Part shown: positions 15,338-22,960 of the stretch, piece by piece
Position numbering within the stretch: position 1 is the stretch's first letter
Layout: each line of letters opens with the position of its first letter
Made by a program: the position numbers and the translations under genes
Assembly: GCA_029268065.1 (NCBI GenBank)
Contig: JAJUHC010000015.1
Location: 1 to 64,000, forward strand
Source: Clostridiales bacterium
GTDB lineage: Bacteria > Bacillota > Clostridia > Oscillospirales > Oscillospiraceae
Direction of reading: 5' to 3'
DNA: 64,000 nucleotides
The notes under the pieces: generated by a model
The model's input: only the letters and a program-made list of their open reading frames with translations
Database searches by the model: none
What the model was told of the DNA's origin: nothing

Positions 15338-17782
15338 CTATTGCTTTTTTATCTCTATTTTTCCGTCCGAAACCGCCGCCGTTATGCTGTCCCCGGCCGC
15401 AAATTCGCCCTCCAGCACCTTCTCCGCCACGGTATCCTCTATGCTTCCCTGTATTGTGCGGCGGAGGGGTCTCGCGCCGTACATTGGGTCAAAGCCCTTC
15501 TCGGCCAGCAGATCTATCGCGGAGTCGTCGCAGCTCAGCCTGATGCCTATCTTCTCCAGACGCTTTTCAACGTCCTTCAGCATGTTTCCGGCTATCTCGT
15601 GGATGTTCTCGCGGCTCAGGCGGTGGAATACTATGATTTCGTCTATCCTGTTCAGGAATTCCGGCCTGAAGGTGTTCCTGAGTTCCTTCAGTACCTCCTC
15701 CCGTATCTGTGTCATATCCATTTCGGCGCTTTTTCCGCTGTCGTCGGAGAAACCGAGGCGTTTCTTTGTATCGGTTATATTCTTGGCCCCCACGTTCGAC
15801 GTCATGACAATGACCGTGTTCTTAAAATTCACCTTACGCCCCTGCGAATCGGTCAGTATACCGTCCTCCATGATCTGGAGCATGATGTTGAACACATCCT
15901 CGTGCGCCTTTTCTATCTCGTCGAACAGCACGACCGAATACGGCTTGCGGCGCACCTTTTCGGTGAGCTGTCCGCCCTCGTCGTACCCCACATAGCCTGG
16001 GGGCGAGCCTATGAGCTTCGAAACGGTGTGCTTTTCCATGTACTCGGACATATCCACCCTTATCATGGCGTTCTCGTCGCCGAACATGGCCTCCGCAAGC
16101 GCTCTGCAGAGCTCGGTCTTTCCCACTCCGGTTGGGCCCAGGAAGAGGAACGAACCTATCGGGCGCTTGGGATCCTTGAGTCCTACGCGGCCGCGGCGTA
16201 TAGCCTTTGACACGGCCTTGACCGCCTCGTCCTGCCCTATGACGCGCCGATGCAGTATGCTTTCCATCTTAAGGAGTCGCTCGCTTTCGTCCTCGGTAAG
16301 CGCAGTCACCGGGACGCCGGTCCAGCCTGATACAACCGCCGCTATGTCCTCCCGCGTCACGCTCGAGCGTTTCGTGGAGTTTCCCTCCTGCCACTTCGCC
16401 CTGATATCGGTAAGCTCCTTGCGGAGCTTCTTTTCCCTGTCGCGAAGCTCGGCAGCCTTCTCAAAGTTCTGGCTCCTTATCGCCTCTTCCTTGTCCTTGG
16501 CAACCGCGGTTACGCTTTCCTCCATCTCCTTGAGATCCGGAGGCGCCGTCAGGGTCTCCATGCGGACGCGGCTCGCCGCCTCGTCGATAAGGTCTATCGC
16601 CTTGTCGGGCAGGAATCTGTCGTTTATATAGCGGCTGGACATCGTCACGGCCGCCTCTATGGCCTCGTCTGTTATCTTAATCTTGTGGTGCGCCTCGTAT
16701 TTGTCCCGCAGACCCTTCAGAATAAGGACGGCCTCCTCCTCAGTCGGCTCGTTCACCATCACGGGCTGGAAGCGGCGCTCAAGGGCGGCGTCCTTTTCGA
16801 TATACTTGCGGTACTCGTTCAGCGTGGTCGCGCCTATCACCTGCACCTCGCCCCTGCCGAGAGCGGGCTTTATTATGTTTGCGGCGTCTATCGCGCCCTC
16901 GGCGGAGCCTGCTCCGATTATCGTGTGAAGCTCGTCGATAAAGAGTATGATGTCCGTCGCCTTCTTAACCTCTTCGAGAGCGGTCTTTATTCGCTCCTCA
17001 AAATCTCCGCGGTACTTTGTTCCCGCGAGCATGCCCGTAAGGTCGAGCGTAATGACATGCTTGTCTTTGAGGTTTTCGGGAACGTCGCCCGATATTATCT
17101 TCTGTGCGAGCCCCTCGGCTATCGCTGTCTTGCCGACGCCCGGCTCGCCGATAAGTACTGGGTTGTTCTTTGTGCGGCGGCTCAGAATCTGTATGACTCT
17201 CGTAATTTCCTTGTCCCTCCCTATCACGGGGTCAAGCAGCCCCTTCGCCGCCGATTCGGTCAGGTTCCGGCTGAACTGGTCGAGGGTCTTGGTATCCGAG
17301 CGCTTTGAGTATCCCTTTGCTGCGGGCGCCTTCGGACGAAACTCCGAGGTCGAGAGCATATTGATTATTTCGGTGTATATCTTGTTCAGGTCCGCTCCCG
17401 TCGAGAGTATCAGGCGCGCAGCCACGCTGTCGTACTCTCTCAGCACCCCCATCAGAAGATGCTCCGTTCCGACATAGTTATGCCCCAGCCTCGCGGCGTC
17501 GGCGGTGGCAAGCTCTATTATCTGCTTCGCGCGCGGGGTAAGCCCCTGTGTGGGCTGCTGGTTCGCGCCCCTGCCGACGTTTTTGATTATCAGCTCCTGA
17601 ATAAGCGCGCTGTCCAGTCCGTTGTCGCGCAGAACCTTTGCGGCGGCGCCGCCGCCCTCTCTCGAAAGCCCGAGCAGTATATGCTCACTCCCTACATAGC
17701 TGTGTCCGTACTCAGCCGCTGCCTCGTACGCGAGATTCAGAGACTTTTTTGCCCTCTCTGTGAATCTGTCTTCGTATTTCAT
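15338..17782 (-). CDS. clpC: ATP-dependent Clp protease ATPase subunit ClpC
   Basis: The 814-residue HSP100 unfoldase feeds substrates to ClpP. Two Clp_N repeats (residues ~1-145) bind adaptors. The first AAA+ domain has Walker A GEPGVGKT (212-219) and FIDELHTI. A coiled-coil middle domain with a UVR-like segment (~425-460), typical of ClpC, follows. The second AAA+ domain has GPTGVGKT (549-556), and a ClpB-type small D2 domain ends the protein. It is the last gene of ctsR-mcsA-clpC. mcsB, which usually lies between mcsA and clpC and tags substrates with phospho-arginine, is absent. Confidence 0.96.
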   Translation of the reverse strand: MKYEDRFTERAKKSLNLAYEAAAEYGHSYVGSEHILLGLSREGGGAAAKVLRDNGLDSALIQELIIKNVGRGANQQPTQGLTPRAKQIIELATADAARLGHNYVGTEHLLMGVLREYDSVAARLILSTGADLNKIYTEIINMLSTSEFRPKAPAAKGYSKRSDTKTLDQFSRNLTESAAKGLLDPVIGRDKEITRVIQILSRRTKNNPVLIGEPGVGKTAIAEGLAQKIISGDVPENLKDKHVITLDLTGMLAGTKYRGDFEERIKTALEEVKKATDIILFIDELHTIIGAGSAEGAIDAANIIKPALGRGEVQVIGATTLNEYRKYIEKDAALERRFQPVMVNEPTEEEAVLILKGLRDKYEAHHKIKITDEAIEAAVTMSSRYINDRFLPDKAIDLIDEAASRVRMETLTAPPDLKEMEESVTAVAKDKEEAIRSQNFEKAAELRDREKKLRKELTDIRAKWQEGNSTKRSSVTREDIAAVVSGWTGVPVTALTEDESERLLKMESILHRRVIGQDEAVKAVSKAIRRGRVGLKDPKRPIGSFLFLGPTGVGKTELCRALAEAMFGDENAMIRVDMSEYMEKHTVSKLIGSPPGYVGYDEGGQLTEKVRRKPYSVVLFDEIEKAHEDVFNIMLQIMEDGILTDSQGRKVNFKNTVIVMTSNVGAKNITDTKKRLGFSDDSGKSAEMDMTQIREEVLKELRNTFRPEFLNRIDEIIVFHRLSRENIHEIAGNMLKDVEKRLEKIGIRLSCDDSAIDLLAEKGFDPMYGARPLRRTIQGSIEDTVAEKVLEGEFAAGDSITAAVSDGKIEIKKQ

Positions 17783-17882
17783 ATATCCATCTCCCCTCCC
17801 CCCATGCCTGCATACGCATGGGAACCCTTCGTTTTTACTTGCTTCCGACGTTGATGATATGCTTCAATGAGATCTTTTTGCG

Positions 17883-17912
17883 GAGTGTGACAGGCAGCCG
17901 CCTGTCACACTC
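17883..17912. other. Perfect 13-bp stem-loop between mcsA and clpC
   Basis: GAGTGTGACAGGC (17883-17895) pairs with GCCTGTCACACTC (17900-17912) across a 4-nt loop. No T run follows on either strand, so it is unlikely to be a terminator. It lies inside the operon where mcsB would normally be and may affect mRNA processing or stability. Confidence 0.5.
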
Positions 17913-17926
17913 TCGCCTCGCTCGTC

Positions 17927-18361
17927 TTATTTCTCTATTTCGCGTATCCTGTCGCGGAGCTCGGCAGCCTTTTCGAACTCCTCGGCGTCTATCGCGGCTT
18001 TAAGCTGCTCCCGCAGGGCGTTAACCTCGCGGCGGCGGCTCATGTCCTCGTCCTTCTCCGGCGCCGCGCTCCTGGTCTCCGGCTCATCGTTTTTAACCGC
18101 AAACTCTATGCGCGGCATCGTCATAACAGGCATCATCAGCCTGCCGAACTCCGGGAAGAAGGAGCTTCGAGCCGGAGCGAAAAAGTCCCTGAAAAAATCG
18201 CTGAACATGGAATCGAACATATCCCTCCCGAAAAAGCGCTCCTCGGTAAGCCCAGCCTTTTCAGCGCACTCCGCGCAAAGATGCTGTTCGGTGGTCCTTC
18301 CGTTTATGCTTGCCTTATAATGGAACGTAGCGTTATTATTTCCGCAATTTTGGCATTTCAT
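17927..18361 (-). CDS. mcsA: McsA-like protein with UVR motif
   Basis: The 144-residue protein begins with two CxxC pairs (CQNC, CAEC), the zinc or heavy-metal site of McsA. A linker rich in Phe and Arg follows, then a C-terminal UVR motif ([20 protein letters not shown]) like those of UvrB and UvrC. McsA normally activates the arginine kinase McsB and helps inactivate CtsR under stress. Because no mcsB is present beside it, its partner here is uncertain, and it may act on CtsR or ClpC directly. B. subtilis McsA is longer (~185 residues). Confidence 0.85.
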   Translation of the reverse strand: MKCQNCGNNNATFHYKASINGRTTEQHLCAECAEKAGLTEERFFGRDMFDSMFSDFFRDFFAPARSSFFPEFGRLMMPVMTMPRIEFAVKNDEPETRSAAPEKDEDMSRRREVNALREQLKAAIDAEEFEKAAELRDRIREIEK

Positions 18362-18406
18362 AATTATTTCCGTCCTTTCATAAATTAAATATTATACTGT
18401 GTCCAA

Positions 18407-18853
18407 TCAAATGGAAGTTATAAGCATATGTTTCAGAATATTTGCTCTTACCGCGTTTCTGATATCAGCCGGCACCGGTCTCAAGGCGTTGTCGCCAATT
18501 GCAGTCGAAATATACTTTGCCTCCTTTTCAGAGATAACGCCGCCGTAGCAGGCGTTTGAAAGCAGCGCGAGCGCGGTTTTAAGGTCGATTTCCTCTCCTA
18601 TCGCGTTAACCGTGTGCATCAGCAGCTGCTTTGCCGTCGACTGCACCCTGGTTATCCTTATATATCCGCTGCCTCCTCTCCGGCTCTCCACTATGTAGCC
18701 GTGCTCCGGCGAAAACCTCGTGGATATCACATAATTGATCTGGCTCGGAACACAGTTGAAGCGCTGCGCCAGCTCCGAACGCTGCATCTCGGCGTAACCC
18801 TCGTTTTCCAGCAGGTCGCTGATAAAGCCCGCGATCATGTCGCTGATACCCAA
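18407..18853 (-). CDS. ctsR: Transcriptional repressor CtsR
   Basis: CtsR represses clp and other heat-shock genes in Gram-positive bacteria. The N-terminal winged helix (residues ~1-70) shows the family pattern ISDMIAGFISDLLEN, LAQRFNCVPSQINYVISTRF and the glycine-rich wing SRRGGSGYIRI. The C-terminal half is the dimer and McsB-contact domain. Length, 148 residues, is normal. The start is TTG with AAAGGGGG upstream. It heads its own operon, whose promoter is flanked by CtsR-like repeats, so autoregulation is expected. Confidence 0.93.
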   Translation of the reverse strand: MGISDMIAGFISDLLENEGYAEMQRSELAQRFNCVPSQINYVISTRFSPEHGYIVESRRGGSGYIRITRVQSTAKQLLMHTVNAIGEEIDLKTALALLSNACYGGVISEKEAKYISTAIGDNALRPVPADIRNAVRANILKHMLITSI

Positions 18854-18872
18854 CTCAAAGGCCCCCTTTCAG

Positions 18873-18957
18873 TTTGACTTTGACTATCTTTAACCTTCGC
18901 CTTAATAATAGCCTCCCCGGCAGAAACTCGCAAGATCCATTTTGACCATTCCTGACT
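18873..18957 (-). promoter_or_regulatory. ctsR promoter with two CtsR-like operators
   Basis: On the minus strand the promoter is TTGCGA (18933-18928), 17-bp spacer, TATTAT (18910-18905). Upstream of it, 18957-18941 reads AGTCAGG-AAT-GGTCAAA, matching 12 of 14 fixed positions of the CtsR consensus RGTCAAA-NAN-RGTCAAA. Downstream, 18885-18873 reads AGTCAAAGTCAAA, two heptads with abnormal spacing. The two repeats flank the polymerase site. Confidence 0.6.
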
Positions 18958-19066
18958 AATATTTAGCCTTCTACGGCGCTTTGGCTCGCAAAAGCTCTCT
19001 GTTTCATGCCGTTTTAAAATATTTCGGGCTTTTTTATAATTAATTTATTGTGTTTAAAAAATACAT

Positions 19067-19094
19067 TTGATTTTTTTACTCTTTATGATACAAT
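19067..19094 (+). promoter_or_regulatory. Promoter of ferredoxin gene
   Basis: TTGATT (19067-19072), 16-bp spacer, TACAAT (19089-19094). Confidence 0.5.
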
Positions 19095-19125
19095 TTTGCA
19101 TAACAAATTAACGGAGGTGTCTATA

Positions 19126-19296
19126 ATGGCATATGTAATCAGTTCTGATTGTGTAGCTTGCGGCGCTTGCGCCGAGAACTGCCCTGTCAGCGCGATATCT
19201 GAAGGCGATTCTCAGTACATAATCGACGCGGATGTTTGTGTAGATTGCGGCTCTTGCGCGGCCAACTGCCCCGTCGAGGCTATTGCCCAGGCATAA
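19126..19296 (+). CDS. 2[4Fe-4S] ferredoxin
   Basis: This 56-residue clostridial-type ferredoxin carries two CxxCxxCxxxCP motifs (CVACGACAENCP and CVDCGSCAANCP), giving two low-potential [4Fe-4S] clusters. It would be the electron carrier for pyruvate oxidation, hydrogenase or Rnf-type reactions in an anaerobe. The ATG at 19126 is preceded by GGAGGTG; an earlier in-frame start lacks a ribosome-binding site. It is monocistronic, with its own promoter and terminator. The length is typical for the family. Confidence 0.95.
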   Translation: MAYVISSDCVACGACAENCPVSAISEGDSQYIIDADVCVDCGSCAANCPVEAIAQA

Positions 19297-19315
19297 CTTT
19301 AAAACCGGTCGAAGG

Positions 19316-19343
19316 GCGATATGCTTTTTGCATATCGCTTTTT
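19316..19343 (+). terminator. Terminator of ferredoxin gene
   Basis: GCGATATGC (19316-19324) pairs with GCATATCGC (19330-19338), then five T. The next gene starts 22 bases later. Confidence 0.8.
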
Positions 19344-19364
19344 GATTTGATATGGAGGATTATG

Positions 19365-20078
19365 ATGCCTTTGGATGAGCTCTGGCAGGGCGGCCCCCGT
19401 ATCGCTCAGGCGGAGACCGTTTTCAGACTGGGCTCCGATTCGGTGCTGCTGGCCCATTTCGCGTCGGGCATACGCGCGAAGAGGGCGCTTGATCTCGGCT
19501 GCGGAAGCGGCGTTATCGCGCTGTCGCTTGCCTTTCAAAACAAGAACCTTCATGTAGATGCCATAGATATATCGGAGGCTGCGGTTAAGCTGACTGCTCA
19601 AAACGCCGCCGTTAACGGGCTTTCCGACCGCATAAGCGCCGTCTGCGGCGACATCCGCCGTCATCGCGAGCTGCTCGGGGCCGGCGGTTACGACCTGGTC
19701 GTAACGAATCCCCCCTATTTTGCCGCCTCGCGCGGGAAGGCCGCCGGCTCGCCGGAGATGGCTCTCGCAAGAGGCGAATGCGCGTGCGGCCTGAGCGACA
19801 TTTTGCAGGCCGCGGCTTATCTTGTCCGCTGGGGCGGGAGCTTTGCCGCGGTATATCGTCCCGAGAGGCTTTCGGAGCTGCTCTGCAATATGACGGCCGT
19901 TGGCATAGAGCCCAAAAGGCTGCGTATGGTACAGTACAAGGCAGGCTCCGAGCCTAACATGGTGCTCGTCGAGGGCCGGCGCGGCGGCAGGACCGGACTT
20001 AAAATTGAACCGCCCCTGATCATGGCGAATGCGGACGGCTCAGATACGGATGAAATAAAGAAAATCTACCGCAGGTGA
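19365..20078 (+). CDS. TrmN6/YfiC-type tRNA m6A37 methyltransferase
   Basis: The 237-residue class I SAM methyltransferase has the SAM-binding motif LDLGCGSGVIAL near residue 42 and the amino-methylase motif NPPYF. The N-terminal region with GSDSVLLAHF is typical of the tRNA1(Val)-A37 N6-methyltransferase family (COG4123). Two adjacent ATG codons are possible; 19365 has better spacing to GGAGG. It is followed 36 bp later by rsmI, so the two RNA-modification genes are probably co-transcribed. This pairing is common in Firmicutes. Confidence 0.88.
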   Translation: MPLDELWQGGPRIAQAETVFRLGSDSVLLAHFASGIRAKRALDLGCGSGVIALSLAFQNKNLHVDAIDISEAAVKLTAQNAAVNGLSDRISAVCGDIRRHRELLGAGGYDLVVTNPPYFAASRGKAAGSPEMALARGECACGLSDILQAAAYLVRWGGSFAAVYRPERLSELLCNMTAVGIEPKRLRMVQYKAGSEPNMVLVEGRRGGRTGLKIEPPLIMANADGSDTDEIKKIYRR

Positions 20079-20114
20079 TTCTATCTTATCATATACAGGA
20101 GGGGGCGCTTTCCA

Positions 20115-20966
20115 TTGGCCGGCCGTCTATACCTTGTCGCTACTCCCATAGGAAATCTCGGGGATATTTCAAAGCGCTGTGCCGAAACGCTGGAATCCGT
20201 CGACTTTATTGCCGCCGAGGACACAAGGGTAAGCGTGAAGCTGTTAAACCACCTCGGCGTCAAGAAGCAGATGGTGAGCTACTTCGAACACAACAAAGCT
20301 GAAAGCGGAGCCGCCATTTTAAAAAGGCTCCTGGATGGCGAAAGCTGCGCTCTCGTTACCGACGCCGGGACGCCCGCCATCAGCGACCCCGGCGAAGACC
20401 TCGTCGCGCTCTGCGCCGGGAACGGTATCGAGGTTCAAAGCGTACCCGGCTGCTGCGCCGCCGTCGCCGCCCTCTCGGTATCCGGCCTCAAAACCGGACG
20501 CTTTTGCTTCGAGGGTTTTCTTTCAACAAGCAAAAAGAGCCGTGAGGCACATCTCAAATCGCTCAAAAACGAGCAGAGAACCATGATATTCTACGAAGCT
20601 CCCCATAAGCTGAAGGCCACCTTAAGGGATATGTCCGAGGCTTTTGGAGGCGACAGGCGCATCTCGCTCTGCCGTGAAATGACAAAACTCCACGAGGAAA
20701 CCCTTCGCACCACTCTGTCGGACGCATTGTCATATTTTGAGAGCACTCCGCCCAGAGGAGAATTTGTGCTTGTCATCGAGGGAGCAAAGCCTGAGCTTAA
20801 GGAGAAGGTCAGTCTGGAGGAAGCGGTTTCGCGGGTAATGGAGCTGAAGGCAGGCGGCATGCCGCTCAGAGAGGCCGCCCGAAAATGCGCCGAGGAAACA
20901 GGCTTTCCGAAAAATGACCTCTACAATGCTTCCATAAGCAGGCAGTTTTATCAATCATATGAATAA
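20115..20966 (+). CDS. rsmI: 16S rRNA (cytidine1402-2'-O)-methyltransferase RsmI
   Basis: The 283-residue tetrapyrrole-methylase fold protein methylates the ribose of C1402 in the ribosomal decoding centre. Family signatures present are YLVATPIGNLGDIS at the start, AAEDTRV, LVTDAGTPAISDPG and a FEGFL segment. The start is TTG with AGGAGGGGG about 9 bases upstream. The C-terminal helical domain ends in a segment with NDLYNASI typical of the family. It lies downstream of the TrmN6-like gene. Confidence 0.95.
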   Translation: MAGRLYLVATPIGNLGDISKRCAETLESVDFIAAEDTRVSVKLLNHLGVKKQMVSYFEHNKAESGAAILKRLLDGESCALVTDAGTPAISDPGEDLVALCAGNGIEVQSVPGCCAAVAALSVSGLKTGRFCFEGFLSTSKKSREAHLKSLKNEQRTMIFYEAPHKLKATLRDMSEAFGGDRRISLCREMTKLHEETLRTTLSDALSYFESTPPRGEFVLVIEGAKPELKEKVSLEEAVSRVMELKAGGMPLREAARKCAEETGFPKNDLYNASISRQFYQSYE

Positions 20967-21128
20967 TTATTAAAAAAGTATTTAAATATTCACCGTTTGT
21001 TTAAACTTCCGCACTAGCCACAGCAGCGTTCTTGTGTTAATATTATTGAGGTTCGTTTTGTTCCGGAAAATCATTCCCGCCGCAAACGGCCTCCGGAAGT
21101 AAAATATTCGATTATACGAGGGGTAATA

Positions 21129-21710
21129 ATGCTTCAAAAATGGAAAAGACATGAGAAAATTCTCGTGGTAGCCGTGTTCATAGTCATAGCTGTGGTCGGG
21201 GCTTACTTTGTATTTAGGGAAGTCAGCTTCGGCGTCGATACAACCATGGACGGCGTTCAGTACAGGATAGGCGATCCCAGCTATGTGGAGCGCGTAACCG
21301 TCAAAATGACCGGCATCTATAAGTCATACCTTTTCAAAGACAGCTCCTTCTACGGCGCCATCGAGATCTCGAACCGCGAGTTCACCACGCAGTACATGGC
21401 GTCTATCACCTTCAACGGCGATTATTCTTACCTTACATATTACGATTACGGGAAAAAGTCGGACAAGGTGGCCGAAACCGGAGTTGTGGCCACCCCGATA
21501 GTGCTTGGCCAGGTAAGCGTGGGGAAAAACTTCAAGCAGATCCTGATCACCGTATTCGACGATTTTGCCGAGCCCAAGGGCACGGGCTGGAATATGAAGA
21601 GCGGAATGGTGATAGTCGCGCCCGCAACTACGCGCTCCGACGCCGTCAAGATAGCCGAAACTCTTGCCGGCGGAAGCAGTATCCTGAAGAAGGTAAAGAG
21701 CTGGAGCTAG
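21129..21710 (+). CDS. Membrane-anchored protein of unknown function
   Basis: The protein has 193 residues. A basic start (MLQKWKRHEK) is followed by one transmembrane segment (about residues 11-30). The remainder is a probable extracytoplasmic beta-rich domain with many Tyr, Thr and Val residues. No motif is recognised. The 160-bp gap before it is AT-rich with no clear RNA structure. A bidirectional terminator follows, so it is transcribed alone. Confidence 0.6.
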   Translation: MLQKWKRHEKILVVAVFIVIAVVGAYFVFREVSFGVDTTMDGVQYRIGDPSYVERVTVKMTGIYKSYLFKDSSFYGAIEISNREFTTQYMASITFNGDYSYLTYYDYGKKSDKVAETGVVATPIVLGQVSVGKNFKQILITVFDDFAEPKGTGWNMKSGMVIVAPATTRSDAVKIAETLAGGSSILKKVKSWS

Positions 21711-21727
21711 CTGAGACAGCAAAATGA

Positions 21728-21765
21728 AAGAGGACGGTTCGCAAAGCGCCGTCCTCTTGCTTTTT
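21728..21765. terminator. Bidirectional terminator before icd
   Basis: AAGAGGACGG (21728-21737) pairs with CCGTCCTCTT (21749-21758); T run at 21761-21765. It lies between converging genes. Confidence 0.75.
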
Positions 21766-22960
21766 ATTTCATTTTTTCCGCGATAGCGCCTATGAACTCC
21801 CAAGTCGTAACGCTTTTTGGCTTCTCCCCCTCGACAAGCAAAGCGAGGTCGCCCGTCATGACGCCTTGCCTTATAGTGTCCAGCGTAGCCTCCTCAAGCC
21901 TGCCGGCAAAGGAGCAAAGCTCCGGCAGCCCGTCAAGTTCCCCGCGCTTCCTGAGCGCCCCGCTCCAGGCAAAGATGGTCGCGACGGGGTTTGTGGAAGT
22001 CTTCTCGCCCTTGAGGTGGCGGTAATAGTGCTTTGTTACGGTGCCGTGTGCCGCCTCAAACTCGTAGCTGCCGTCCGGAGAAACGAGCACGCTCGTCATC
22101 ATGGCGAGGGAACCGAAAGCCGTCGATACCATGTCGCTCATGACGTCGCCGTCATAGTTCTTGAGCGCCCAGATAAATCCGCCCTCTGAGCGGACGACTC
22201 GCGCCACGGCGTCGTCGATAAGCGTATAGAAGTATTCGATACCGAGCCTTGAAAATTCCGACCTGTAATCCTCATAGACTCGCTCGAATATTTCCTTGAA
22301 CGCGCCGTCGTACACCTTGGATATGGTGTCCTTTGCGGAAAACCAGAGATCCTGCCTCGTATCGATGGCGAATTTGAAGCAGGAGTGCGCGAAGCTGCCG
22401 ATGGAGGCCTCTATGTTGTGCATACCCTGCAGAACGCCCGGGCCGCCGAGCTTCTGTACCGTCACCCTTTCCGTTTTTCCGCTTTTGCCGGTGAATACGA
22501 GCTCCGCAGTCCCGCCTTCCGCAGTTCTCAGCTCAGACGCCTTGTAAACGTCGCCGTACGCGTGGCGCGCGATTGTAATCGGCTTCTTCCAAGTCCTTAC
22601 GACGGGCTTGATGCAGTCAAGAGTTACGGGAGTGCGAAACACGGTGCCGTCAAGTATTCCCCTTATCGTCGCATTCGGGCTCTTCCACATTTCCTTCAGC
22701 TTATATTCGGTCATCCTCTGCGCGTTCGGGGTTATCGTCGCGCACTTTACGCCGACGCCGTATTTCCTGATCGCGTTCGCGGCGTCCTCGGTTACCCTGT
22801 CGCCCGTGTTGTCGCGTTCTGTGAGGCCGAGGTCGTAGTACTCCGTCTTAAGCTCCACAAAGGGGAGAATCAGCTCGTCCTTGATGAGCCTCCATATTAT
22901 CCTGGTCATTTCGTCGCCGTCCATCTCGACGAGCGGCGTGGTCATTTTAATCCTATCCAT
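21764..22960 (-). CDS. icd: NADP-dependent isocitrate dehydrogenase
   Basis: The 398-residue enzyme converts isocitrate to 2-oxoglutarate and CO2. It belongs to the eukaryotic-like homodimeric type: TPLVEMDGDEMTRIIW at the N-terminus, the isocitrate-binding stretch PNATIRGILDGTVFR, and the C-terminal FEAAHGTVTKHY segment that sets NADP preference. It overlaps the aconitase stop codon by one base (TAATG), so translation is probably coupled. With aconitase upstream it makes 2-oxoglutarate, the precursor of glutamate. No citrate synthase is in the window. Confidence 0.95.
   Translation of the reverse strand: MDRIKMTTPLVEMDGDEMTRIIWRLIKDELILPFVELKTEYYDLGLTERDNTGDRVTEDAANAIRKYGVGVKCATITPNAQRMTEYKLKEMWKSPNATIRGILDGTVFRTPVTLDCIKPVVRTWKKPITIARHAYGDVYKASELRTAEGGTAELVFTGKSGKTERVTVQKLGGPGVLQGMHNIEASIGSFAHSCFKFAIDTRQDLWFSAKDTISKVYDGAFKEIFERVYEDYRSEFSRLGIEYFYTLIDDAVARVVRSEGGFIWALKNYDGDVMSDMVSTAFGSLAMMTSVLVSPDGSYEFEAAHGTVTKHYYRHLKGEKTSTNPVATIFAWSGALRKRGELDGLPELCSFAGRLEEATLDTIRQGVMTGDLALLVEGEKPKSVTTWEFIGAIAEKMK

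Noticed and set aside
17883-17912. Terminator between mcsA and clpC
   Set aside because: The stem is perfect, but neither strand has a T run after it, so I list it only as a hairpin.
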